From the NCBI GenBank assembly GCA_020632575.1, contig JACKFH010000065.1:1-13558 (forward strand): a DNA stretch of 13,558 nt, in the 5' to 3' direction. The notes below the pieces were generated by a model. That model was not told the origin of the DNA. It made no database searches and saw only the letters and a list, made by a program, of their open reading frames with translations. This document shows, in pieces, positions 1-7,075 of the stretch; within the stretch, counting starts at the first letter, position 1; every line of letters starts with the position of its first letter. This stretch comes from Candidatus Omnitrophota bacterium (GTDB lineage: Bacteria; Hinthialibacterota; Hinthialibacteria; OLB16). The position numbers and the translations under genes are program-made.

Positions 1-378
1 CTCGACACGCTCCTCGCCGAAAGCGATTTTGTTTCCATCCACTGCCCCTACATGGACTCGACGCGCCATCTAATCGGGAAAGAGTCATTCAAAAAAATGA
101 AGAAGTCCGCGGTTCTGATCAACACCGCGCGAGGACCAATCGTGGACGAGGTCGCTTTGATCGAGGCTCTCAAGTCGGGAGAGATCGCCGCAGCCGGACT
201 CGATGTTTATGAGGAGGAACCCAAAATCGCGCCGGGTCTAACCGATCTTCCAAACACGGTCCTCCTTCCACATCTCGGCAGTGCGACCGTTCATACCCGG
301 GATGCGATGGCGACCCTTGCGGCCAAGAATTTGATCGCCATTCTCAAAGGAGAAGAACCGCCCCACGCGGTGGTTTGA
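1..378 (+). CDS. D-2-hydroxyacid dehydrogenase, C-terminal part (5' end outside window)
   Basis: The frame is open from base 1 and gives 125 residues up to a TGA at 376-378; the N-terminal part lies upstream of the window. The visible part is the end of the NAD(P)-binding domain and the return to the substrate domain. Hallmarks of the family are INTARGPIVDE, whose Arg (codon 130-132) binds the substrate carboxylate; GLDVYEEEP, with the conserved Glu; and LLPHLGSAT, with the catalytic His. The family reduces 2-oxoacids to D-2-hydroxyacids in the cytoplasm. The NTARGPIVDE and LLPHLGSAT forms resemble glyoxylate/hydroxypyruvate reductases (GyaR/GhrB type) more than phosphoglycerate dehydrogenase, and no ACT domain follows. 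The substrate cannot be fixed without the N-terminus. The short-chain reductase gene starts 9 bases downstream, so the two are probably co-transcribed. Confidence 0.9.
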   Translation, partial: LDTLLAESDFVSIHCPYMDSTRHLIGKESFKKMKKSAVLINTARGPIVDEVALIEALKSGEIAAAGLDVYEEEPKIAPGLTDLPNTVLLPHLGSATVHTRDAMATLAAKNLIAILKGEEPPHAVV

Positions 379-387
379 GGTTTCCTC

Positions 388-1086
388 ATGAAAGTCCTTG
401 TCACCGGAGCCAGCAAAGGGATCGGGGAGGGGATCGCCACGTTCCTCGGAAGAAACGGTCACCAATTGGGACTTCTCGCGCGATCCGAGGATTTGCTCAA
501 ACAGGTCCAGGAGAGGGTGCGGAACGAGGGGGGCGAGGCTGAAATCCAGACATGCGATCTCCGCGATCCCGACAATGTCCAAAAATCGATTGAGAGTCTG
601 ATCGCCCGAATGAGTGGTGTAGACGCTCTGATCAACAACGCGGGTTTGGTGATTCGCAAGGACGCGTTCGAGATTTCGCTCGAGGAATGGCGCGCCATGA
701 TGGAAACGAATGTCCATGGCCTGTTCTACGCCACCCGCACGGTGCTGCCCTATATGAAGGAACAAGGGTCGGGACACATCATTAACGTATCTTCAATATC
801 GGGGCACACCCCTCTGGCCGGGGGGAGCGGGTATGCGGCGAGCAAATACGCTGTTACCGGTTTCTCCGAGTCCCTATTCCTCGAAGTTCGCAACCACGGG
901 ATCAAAGTCACCACCCTCTTCCCGGGTTCGGTCGATTCGAAATCGCATCGTCACGATCCAACCGAGGACACCGAGTGGAAGGTGCGGCCGGAGGAGGTGG
1001 GCGAGGCCTGTCATCACATCCTCACCACCCGACAGTTTAACCTCATCAGCAAACTGGAAATCCGACCGCTCAGAAAACCTTCGTAG
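388..1086 (+). CDS. Short-chain dehydrogenase/reductase (SDR family)
   Basis: This is a 232-residue classical SDR, a cytoplasmic NAD(P)-dependent oxidoreductase with a Rossmann fold. The cofactor motif TGASKGIG lies at residues 6-13. NNAG follows near residue 84, then a Ser in the INVSSISG strand, and the active-site YAASK near residue 150, so the Ser-Tyr-Lys set is present. The segment TTLFPGSVDS after the active site is the usual PG motif. The length is close to the family norm of about 250. The ATG at 388 places TGASKGIG at the expected distance, and a GAGG at 376-379 is a possible ribosome site, 8 bases upstream. The gap to the 2-hydroxyacid dehydrogenase is only 9 bases, which suggests an operon of two redox enzymes. 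Substrate specificity cannot be read from the sequence; 3-oxoacyl reductase-like or sugar dehydrogenase roles are both possible. Confidence 0.92.
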   Translation: MKVLVTGASKGIGEGIATFLGRNGHQLGLLARSEDLLKQVQERVRNEGGEAEIQTCDLRDPDNVQKSIESLIARMSGVDALINNAGLVIRKDAFEISLEEWRAMMETNVHGLFYATRTVLPYMKEQGSGHIINVSSISGHTPLAGGSGYAASKYAVTGFSESLFLEVRNHGIKVTTLFPGSVDSKSHRHDPTEDTEWKVRPEEVGEACHHILTTRQFNLISKLEIRPLRKPS

Positions 1087-1104
1087 AGGGCTACAATTTA
1101 CTTC

Positions 1105-1947
1105 TCACCGATCCAAGGGGACATCATTGTATCGAGCCTTGGCCATCGGGTCCTCGGGGAAAGACGTGGGATCCACGTACCTTTGGAGATCTCTCATGGC
1201 GATCACATTGAAATGTTCCTCGAAAAGATAGGCCATGAAATCTCGGAACTTATCCGGATCGAGAGTCACCCAAGGGTGGACGACATCCGGAACGCCATGA
1301 AACATGAGGACAGCGATTTTCTCATCCTTCGCTCGATCCACCACCCGCTGAAAATGGTCCACGGTCCAATTGGGATAGACATCCCCCGCGGTTGGAATCA
1401 GGAGGGGGTCATGAACTTTCGGGTCATATAGATTTCCCGGACCAAGGTTCTGATAATCGAACTCCGGTTGCATCCCGCGGCGGCCGAATAGGATACCATG
1501 CTTTCGCAGGACCTCCCTCGATTCCGGACCGAATCGATTGGCGGGCCAGGCAAAGGTGATCGGTTTGGGAACTCCAACTTTCTCCAGAGCCTCATCGATC
1601 CTCTCGAGATCCCTTGGCAGACGAGACGCCGCTTCGGGTGTGTGAAAGAGATCATGTGACCAAGTGTGATTTCCGATCTCGAAACCCATCGCCTCGAGTT
1701 GTTGGATCTCCTCCCAATTCATGAAGTGTTCGGTGTCTTTCATCCAGGCATGGGTCACATAGAAGGTGGCGCCGAAACCGTATTTCTGGAGAAGGGGAGC
1801 CACAAAGGTCCGGTGGTTCTTCACACTATCATCGAAGGTCAGAACGACGGTTTTATCGGGAATGGGTTGGATGGATTGTCCGCTCGCTTGAAATGAGCAC
1901 CAACAGGCGATTGAGAAGGAGGCAATTCGCACGACCCTATTCGACAC
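1105..1947 (-). CDS. Secreted polysaccharide deacetylase family protein (NodB-like)
   Basis: I start this gene at a GTG (1947), giving 280 residues. A GGGGG ribosome site lies 6 bases upstream, and the start yields a signal peptide (hydrophobic IASFSIACWCSF, likely cleavage after ASG near residue 23). An in-frame ATG at 2061 would add 38 residues that look like neither a signal nor a domain. Carbohydrate esterase family 4 motifs are visible: TFDD at 37-40 (catalytic and metal Asp), HTWSH at 94-98 (two metal His), FAWPANRFG near 132-140, and LMFHGVP with a late conserved His at 217. The family removes acetyl groups from N-acetylated glycans such as chitin oligomers, peptidoglycan or exopolysaccharide, using a divalent metal. 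The protein should act in the periplasm or outside. Motif 3 departs from the usual R-x-P-Y/F form, so the exact substrate is open. The gene converges on the SDR gene with an 18-base gap and diverges from the large secreted protein. Confidence 0.88.
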   Translation of the reverse strand: MSNRVVRIASFSIACWCSFQASGQSIQPIPDKTVVLTFDDSVKNHRTFVAPLLQKYGFGATFYVTHAWMKDTEHFMNWEEIQQLEAMGFEIGNHTWSHDLFHTPEAASRLPRDLERIDEALEKVGVPKPITFAWPANRFGPESREVLRKHGILFGRRGMQPEFDYQNLGPGNLYDPKVHDPLLIPTAGDVYPNWTVDHFQRVVDRAKDEKIAVLMFHGVPDVVHPWVTLDPDKFRDFMAYLFEEHFNVIAMRDLQRYVDPTSFPEDPMAKARYNDVPLDR

Positions 1948-1953
1948 AAGAAT

Positions 1954-1958
1954 CCCCC
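1954..1958 (-). promoter_or_regulatory. Ribosome binding site deciding the GTG start of the deacetylase
   Basis: On the minus strand a GGGGG run sits 6 bases before a GTG codon that is followed directly by a signal-peptide sequence. No comparable site precedes the upstream in-frame ATG at 2061. The match to a Shine-Dalgarno core is partial (G-rich), so this is moderate support. Confidence 0.5.
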
Positions 1959-2028
1959 GATCGAATTTCAATGGCGGTTTGGCTTGTATCTTGTCAACAA
2001 CCGCTGACCGCGTCCATCTTTTTCCGGT

Positions 2029-2057
2029 GAGGCGAGAGCGCCATTCGGTCTCGCCTC
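2029..2057. promoter_or_regulatory. Perfect 9-bp inverted repeat (hairpin) in a divergent intergenic region
   Basis: GAGGCGAGA (2029-2037) and its exact reverse complement TCTCGCCTC (2049-2057) flank an 11-base loop. The hairpin lies in the 148-base gap (1948-2095) between the divergent deacetylase and the large secreted protein. No T-run follows it on either strand in the way a Rho-independent terminator would need. It could be an operator for a dimeric regulator shared by both genes, or an mRNA leader structure. The remainder of the gap holds a TTGACA on the minus strand (1997-1992), a possible -35 for the deacetylase, but no good -10 at 17-18 bases. Confidence 0.5.
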
Positions 2058-2060
2058 GCA

Positions 2061-2089
2061 TTGCCGAATTCCCGCGAAACGGCTATCTT
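2061..2089 (+). promoter_or_regulatory. Possible promoter directly abutting the start of the secreted protein gene
   Basis: TTGCCG (2061-2066), a 17-base spacer and TATCTT (2084-2089) approximate a sigma-70 promoter. The ATG at 2096 begins 6 bases after the -10-like hexamer, so a transcript from here would have essentially no leader. This fits the lack of a Shine-Dalgarno sequence before that ATG. The evidence is by eye only, and such matches arise often by chance. Confidence 0.25.
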
Positions 2090-2095
2090 TTTGGC

Positions 2096-5000
2096 ATGAG
2101 CTACCGTTACCGTATTCGAAAAGTCCTCCTCTTTTTCTCCCCACTCTTGTTCGGAACCCATATCTGTTTCGCGGACAATCTTCTGGTGAATTCCAGTTTT
2201 GAAATCGACTCCGCGACAGGAGTCGAGAACCCGTTTGGCTGGATTCAGGTCGGCGGTTCAAATGGATCGACCAGAAATGAATCCGCTGCGGCGGGAAATT
2301 TTTCCTATGGGGAAGTCGCGAATCCGGATGGTTATGACTGGATACTCGCCCAGACTGTACCGGTCATACGGGATGTGACTTACACCGCCTCGGTGGTGGT
2401 CACCGCCTCTCCGGCGATGACTCTCGAGGGCAAGGGGGCAGCGTGGCTGGGAATCGCTCCCGGGGAGACCCAGAACGCCGCCGAGGTCATTGTGTGGGCT
2501 TCCGCCTCCGACACCTTTTCTCAAGAAACGCTCCAATTCGATTTCATTCCAACCACTTCAAAAGTCACGCTCTTTCTCAGAGGAGCGGCGCCCACATCGA
2601 TGGGTCAAACGACCGGTCTCTTCTTCGATACCGCGAGCCTGGATGGGATGGATCCGATCCCACTGGGGGAGGGCGGCATGGACCACGCCTTCACGGATGT
2701 CACTCTGACCGGTCAGCAATCGGGACGCCACTTCAACATCCGGAACGCCACGCTCACCGAGATTGTCGTTCCCGCCTGGCAGCCTGGAACCAGCCAAGGC
2801 CAGCTCATCGTTGAGGCGGAGAATATCGTTGTCGAGGGAACGCTCGACGCGGCTCGCTCCGGGTTTGGGGGCGGAGCGGGAGGAGGGGGCGCCGGGACGG
2901 TCTCCGGCACGGTTGGCGGAACGATCAGTCCGGGGCGCGGCGATCCCACATTCGGAGGGACTGGTTTCATGGGTGTGGGCGGACCGGGCGGACAGGCCCG
3001 TGGATCGGGTGGCGGCGCCGGTGGCGGCGGGCCTAAGAGTGGAAGTGGCGGTACAACAACTGCGGGAGGCGGCAATGGTGGGTCCGCCGGTTCGACTTAC
3101 AACTCTAACGGTGGGGCGGGCGGCGGCGGAACCTCCTCGACAGTCAAAGGCGGGAACGGCGGCAATGGAACGGCGGGCGCACTCGGGGGAGCGGGTGTTG
3201 ACGGGGGCGGACAAGGCGGCGATGGAGATTCCGGCAACAGTGGCGGAGGCGGTGGCGCCGGGCTTTTCGGCGGAGGAGGAGGAGACGCCGGGGGAAATGG
3301 TTTTCGGGGCGGGTACATGGGCCCCGGAGAGAATTTGGACGACACCGAAAATTTTCGCACGATCCTTTTGGGTAGCGGCGGAGGCGGAGGCGGGGGCGGA
3401 GACATCCTGTCCAAAGGAGGAGTCGGCGGAGTCGCGGGAGGCATCGCCTCCTCCTCGGGGGGCGGCGGCGGTTCGGGCGGGGGCTCTGGCGGGGGCGCGT
3501 TCCTGCTACAAGCCATCGAACGAATCAAGTTCGCCTCTGGGGCGCGCATTCTCACACAGGGTGGCGGGCGTTCCAATTTGATGGCGGGATACGGCGCGGG
3601 TGGCGGCGTAGGAATTCGCGCCACGACGATTGAAATTGAAAACCAAGTCTCCATCTCCACTCTCGGTGGAATCACCGACGGGTCGGGGACGATTCGGAAC
3701 GGCGGGACGATCAAAATTCTTTACAGCGACTCCATGATCGGGGCCTTCGAATCGGTCGAAGCCGGTCGGATGGATGTCCGCCAAATCACCATGCCGCCGA
3801 CGCCGACGATTACGCCGACGCCCACCAACACCGGAAGCCCGACTCCCACGCTCACTCCTACACCGACATCGAGTCCGACACGGACTCCATTCCCGAACAA
3901 CCCGATCGCCTATGTCTCGGACCGCGACGCGGGACGGATTCTCAAAGTCGATCTATCCAATGGAGCGAGGGGGGTGCTGTCCGGTCCTGTTCCGGGCGGG
4001 GGATCCGCGGGCTCCGGCCCGGCTTTTCTGGCTCCAACGGGGATGACCGACGACACCAACCAAAATCTCTATGTGGCCGATTCGGGATTGGCCGCTATTT
4101 TCCATGTCGACCAAATGACCGGCAACCGCTCGATCATTTCGGGCTTTGGGATCGGCTCCGGGGTCAACTTCATGGAACCCAACGATGTGGCGCGGGAGGC
4201 CTCCGGAAGTCTGCTGGTTTCGGACCTAGGTCTCGACCGGATTCTTCGAGTAAATCCGAACACGGGCGCACGACGAATTCTAAGCGGTAATATCGAGGCT
4301 CAGGATATCCTCGCCCACGAGGACGGATCGATCTACGCGGTTGGCGCGGCGGGGGTGACTGAAATCGATCCGATTGTCGGAACGATCTCGGTCCTGCTTC
4401 CCCCCTCCTCTTACACAATCGATTTGATTCTTCTGTCGGGCATCGTCCAGGACGCGACCGGCGACCTGCTTGTGTGCGATTCCGAAACAGGCGCCTTCGT
4501 TCGTGTCGACCGAATGTCGGTCGCTCAATCTCTCATCGCGAATGTCAACACGCTGCCGCTTCGGATCGACCACGAAACGCAATCCAGCGACTTGCTAATC
4601 GGGACGGCGGGAGTCCATCGTGTGCACTCGGACGGGTCCCAAGAGAAAATCTCGGGCGGAACAACCGGCGGCGGGGTGGCTTTCTCGCGCCTTGCCGGAA
4701 TCAAAGTCCTCGAGGATTTCAGTCCGGATGACACCCCGACTCCGACGCTGACATTCACCCCCTCGCCGACCTCGACCCGGACCCCCACTTTCACCTACAC
4801 GTCGACTTTTACTCCGACAAACACCTTCACCTCGACATTCACCTCGACCCCGATCATTCAGACGAACACCCCGACATCCACACGCACCTTCACTTTCACC
4901 GCGACACCGACAGCGACTCCCACCGACACGCCAACCGAAACCCCGACGGACTCCCACACAGCCACGGTCACTCCCACGGAGACATTGACCCCCACTTGGT

Positions 5001-5131
5001 CGAAATTCGATTTCGATTTAAACGAGAAGGTGGACCCACTCGACCTCCTGATTCTGTTTGGTGAAGACCGAATCCCCGACGCCACCGAGATGTTCGAATT
5101 CTCGTTCTATTGGTTCGAGGAAAAAGAGTGA
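2096..5131 (+). CDS. Large secreted multidomain protein with Gly-rich region, beta-propeller, Thr/Pro linkers and dockerin-like tail
   Basis: The ATG at 2096 gives 1011 residues beginning with a clear signal peptide (KVLLFFSPLLFGTHICFA, cleavage after A26). An in-frame TTG at 1979 would bury that signal. Residues 27 to about 183 resemble a carbohydrate-binding jelly roll of the CBM4/9 type (opening NLLVNSSFE, closing GLFFDTASL). About 190-255 and 468-560 look like beta-solenoid or roll strands, with a Gly-rich stretch at 256-467 between them. A Thr/Pro linker lies at 567-600. Six blade-like repeats near 605, 657, 706, 746, 791 and 833 (forms such as LYVADSG and LLVSDLG) indicate an NHL/SMP-30-like propeller. 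A second Thr-rich linker spans 880-967, and 968-1011 is a dockerin-like tail with loop ligands D972, D974, N976 and D983. The role is probably extracellular binding or adhesion; I see no catalytic motif. A DUF2723 gene starts 3 bases after the stop. Confidence 0.85.
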   Translation: MSYRYRIRKVLLFFSPLLFGTHICFADNLLVNSSFEIDSATGVENPFGWIQVGGSNGSTRNESAAAGNFSYGEVANPDGYDWILAQTVPVIRDVTYTASVVVTASPAMTLEGKGAAWLGIAPGETQNAAEVIVWASASDTFSQETLQFDFIPTTSKVTLFLRGAAPTSMGQTTGLFFDTASLDGMDPIPLGEGGMDHAFTDVTLTGQQSGRHFNIRNATLTEIVVPAWQPGTSQGQLIVEAENIVVEGTLDAARSGFGGGAGGGGAGTVSGTVGGTISPGRGDPTFGGTGFMGVGGPGGQARGSGGGAGGGGPKSGSGGTTTAGGGNGGSAGSTYNSNGGAGGGGTSSTVKGGNGGNGTAGALGGAGVDGGGQGGDGDSGNSGGGGGAGLFGGGGGDAGGNGFRGGYMGPGENLDDTENFRTILLGSGGGGGGGGDILSKGGVGGVAGGIASSSGGGGGSGGGSGGGAFLLQAIERIKFASGARILTQGGGRSNLMAGYGAGGGVGIRATTIEIENQVSISTLGGITDGSGTIRNGGTIKILYSDSMIGAFESVEAGRMDVRQITMPPTPTITPTPTNTGSPTPTLTPTPTSSPTRTPFPNNPIAYVSDRDAGRILKVDLSNGARGVLSGPVPGGGSAGSGPAFLAPTGMTDDTNQNLYVADSGLAAIFHVDQMTGNRSIISGFGIGSGVNFMEPNDVAREASGSLLVSDLGLDRILRVNPNTGARRILSGNIEAQDILAHEDGSIYAVGAAGVTEIDPIVGTISVLLPPSSYTIDLILLSGIVQDATGDLLVCDSETGAFVRVDRMSVAQSLIANVNTLPLRIDHETQSSDLLIGTAGVHRVHSDGSQEKISGGTTGGGVAFSRLAGIKVLEDFSPDDTPTPTLTFTPSPTSTRTPTFTYTSTFTPTNTFTSTFTSTPIIQTNTPTSTRTFTFTATPTATPTDTPTETPTDSHTATVTPTETLTPTWSKFDFDLNEKVDPLDLLILFGEDRIPDATEMFEFSFYWFEEKE
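2861..3496 (+). repeat. Gly-rich low-complexity coding region (residues 256-467)
   Basis: Gly dominates, in runs such as GGGAGGGGAG and GGGGGGGG broken by short polar segments. One longer non-Gly insert, GENLDDTENFRTILLG, lies near 3331-3375. In DNA this is a GGN-rich sense strand with many G runs. Gly-rich insertions inside predicted beta-rolls are known in large secreted proteins of several phyla. Here they separate two strand-forming segments, which suggests a long variable loop. Confidence 0.8.
3794..3895 (+). repeat. Thr/Pro-rich linker 1 (residues 567-600)
   Basis: Thr alternates with Pro, Ser and small residues, as in PTPTITPTPTN, joining the beta-roll region to the propeller. The composition is typical of an extended, glycosylatable interdomain linker. 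Confidence 0.85.
4733..4996 (+). repeat. Thr-rich linker 2 (residues 880-967)
   Basis: Thr recurs at about every second residue for 88 residues, paired with Pro, Ser, Phe, Glu and Asp. Codons for Thr are mixed (ACC, ACG, ACT, ACA), so this is a protein-level repeat with a six-base DNA rhythm rather than a perfect DNA repeat. It separates the propeller from the dockerin-like tail. Confidence 0.85.
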
Positions 5132-5134
5132 TCG

Positions 5135-7039
5135 ATGAGTCGAGGCAAGCAGAAAAAGAAAACCGTGGAGACCTCCTCGGAGAAAGGTGCTGAAAATCCA
5201 CTTCCTCGTCGCTCGGATCAAGCCGGACCCCTTATCGCCTTCTTCCTTCCCCTTGTGGTTTATGGTTTAACCCTGGCCCCCACGGTCACGCTGGAGGATT
5301 CCGCCGAATACATCACGGTCGCACGGACACTCGGTCTGGCACACCCTCCCGGGGCGCCGACCTGGAGTCTAATCGGACACCTCGCCACTTATTTTCCATT
5401 GGGGAATGTCGCGCTCCGCACCAATGCTCTTTCCGCACTCTGTGGGGCGGGCGCCTGTCTGTTCCTCTTCCTTTGGCTTCGAAACCTCGGTCTCACCCTT
5501 GCGGTGTCGCTAGCAGCCGGACTGACTGCGTCCTTCTCCAGATGCATCTGGGGGCAGGCGGTGGTCACCGAGGTCTATGCCATGAACCTGATGATGATCT
5601 TTCTCTGTCTGTTTCTGGTCGGGCGATGGAGAGACACGGAGGATCATCGGTGGTTATGGGGCGCGGCCTTGGCGGGGGGAATCGGCGCAGGGGTTCACCA
5701 TCTCTTGATTTTGCTTTCGCCGGTTATCGTGGTGTGGGCGCTATGGGGGAAATGGCGGATATTGATTGGCAACCCGGTCACGGCGATCGGCGCGGTTGCG
5801 GCGCTCGCCATCGGCTTTTCGGTTTATCTTTATCTTCCTCTCAGGTCCGGTTCGGAAATCGCCTGGGAGCGGATCGATTCGTTCTCCTCTTTCTACGCTT
5901 ACTTCTCCCGGGAGATGTACAAAACCGCCGAGGGGGGAGTTTGGACACTCGGGACTCTGAAAGACGCCTTTTTGTTCATGGGCGCCTTCTTCAAAAACCT
6001 TTTCTGGGAACTTGGTGGGCCCCTAATTTTTCTCGCCATTCCCGGATGGATTCACCTCTTTAAGCATCGACGGGACCTTGGCCTCATCCTGACCGGGATG
6101 CTCCTGATGAACGTGCCAGTGCTCTTGCTCCTCGCGGGCACTTCGATTTTCACTCCCACATCCGAGTACATCAATCAATTCTATTACCTACCCGCCACCG
6201 CGGTTGTCGCGGTGCTCGTTGTGGTCGGGGGGAAATGGCTCCTTGATTGGGGAATCGCAAGGATAGGGGGACAATTGCCAGGTTCGGCCAACCCCAGCCT
6301 TGTGCTGGCCATTCCGATCATTGTTCTGGCGGCCAATTGGAAAGATTCGGACCGATCGGATTATTGGATCGCCGATGAATACGGTCGGAACCTGATCAGG
6401 AATCTGGAACCGGGAGATGCGGTCTTTCCGCTCATGAACAATGAGAGTTTTCTTCTGATGTATTTCCGGCACGTCGCCGAAGACCCGAGAGCCTTTCTAT
6501 TGGATGACCGGTTCGGATGGGATCCCTCCCAGAAACCCAATCGGGTTTACACAGCTTGGGATGTGGGCGCCTCCTCAAAGAATCCCATCGAGGGAGTGTT
6601 CGGCGACAAGGAGACTGTGCCTGAAACGCTACTCTATCGAGTGTTCAATCAATCGCTCGGAGAGGGTTTGGCCCAGTGTCGACTCATGCGGCCCATCGAT
6701 TTGCGAATTGACCAAAGGCCCGAGGAGATTGATGACCTCTCCCCTTTCGAACGGATGATCTACGCCTCCTATTCCGCCTACTACGCTCGTCTCGGAGGCG
6801 CGTACTTCCTAGCGAAAAAAACGGACGCCGCCGAAAAGAATTGGCGATTGGCGGAGGCGTTCAACCCTCCCGACGCTTACTGCCATTACCTTCTCGGAAC
6901 CCTCTACGAAGAAGCGGGACATGCGGGGGCGGAGGAACATTTCAAGAAAGCCCTCGAGGTTTGGCCGATATCCTACGACCCCCTCGACACCCGTTTCTAT
7001 TCGGTCACGCTGGACGAGGTTCGGGAAAAGGCTCGGTAG
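5135..7039 (+). CDS. DUF2723 / TMEM260-like GT-C glycosyltransferase (predicted protein O-mannosyltransferase)
   Basis: This is a 634-residue multipass membrane protein. A basic cytoplasmic head (residues 1-32) precedes the first membrane helix (about 33-49). The first external loop carries TLEDSAEYITVARTLGLAHP, with acidic E54/D55 and the HPPG at 70-73, the signature of DUF2723. In GT-C enzymes such acidic residues in the first loop serve catalysis. Several more hydrophobic helices follow to about residue 400. The C-terminal third is soluble and ends in TPR-like repeats (about 555-634: YYARLGGAYFLAKK, then AYCHYLLGTLYEEAG). Human TMEM260 of this family transfers mannose to protein domains; a bacterial activity of the same kind is inferred. 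The start lies 3 bases after the stop of the Thr/Pro-rich secreted protein, with AGAG-type purines upstream, so translation is probably coupled. The neighbour's Thr-rich linkers are obvious candidate acceptors. Confidence 0.85.
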   Translation: MSRGKQKKKTVETSSEKGAENPLPRRSDQAGPLIAFFLPLVVYGLTLAPTVTLEDSAEYITVARTLGLAHPPGAPTWSLIGHLATYFPLGNVALRTNALSALCGAGACLFLFLWLRNLGLTLAVSLAAGLTASFSRCIWGQAVVTEVYAMNLMMIFLCLFLVGRWRDTEDHRWLWGAALAGGIGAGVHHLLILLSPVIVVWALWGKWRILIGNPVTAIGAVAALAIGFSVYLYLPLRSGSEIAWERIDSFSSFYAYFSREMYKTAEGGVWTLGTLKDAFLFMGAFFKNLFWELGGPLIFLAIPGWIHLFKHRRDLGLILTGMLLMNVPVLLLLAGTSIFTPTSEYINQFYYLPATAVVAVLVVVGGKWLLDWGIARIGGQLPGSANPSLVLAIPIIVLAANWKDSDRSDYWIADEYGRNLIRNLEPGDAVFPLMNNESFLLMYFRHVAEDPRAFLLDDRFGWDPSQKPNRVYTAWDVGASSKNPIEGVFGDKETVPETLLYRVFNQSLGEGLAQCRLMRPIDLRIDQRPEEIDDLSPFERMIYASYSAYYARLGGAYFLAKKTDAAEKNWRLAEAFNPPDAYCHYLLGTLYEEAGHAGAEEHFKKALEVWPISYDPLDTRFYSVTLDEVREKAR

Positions 7040-7075
7040 CTCCCGCGGCATGGGATGTGAGATCTAAACGGGAAC

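Noticed and set aside
1979..2095. Longer N-terminus for the large secreted protein from a TTG at 1979
   Set aside because: It would place 39 residues before a canonical signal peptide and overlap the divergent regulatory region.
2763..3714. Long alternative frames on both strands across the Gly-rich region, including a Pro-rich minus-strand frame
   Set aside because: GGN repeats read as Pro on the other strand and Ala/Glu/Arg in the other frames. The Gly frame alone continues into recognisable domains on both sides.
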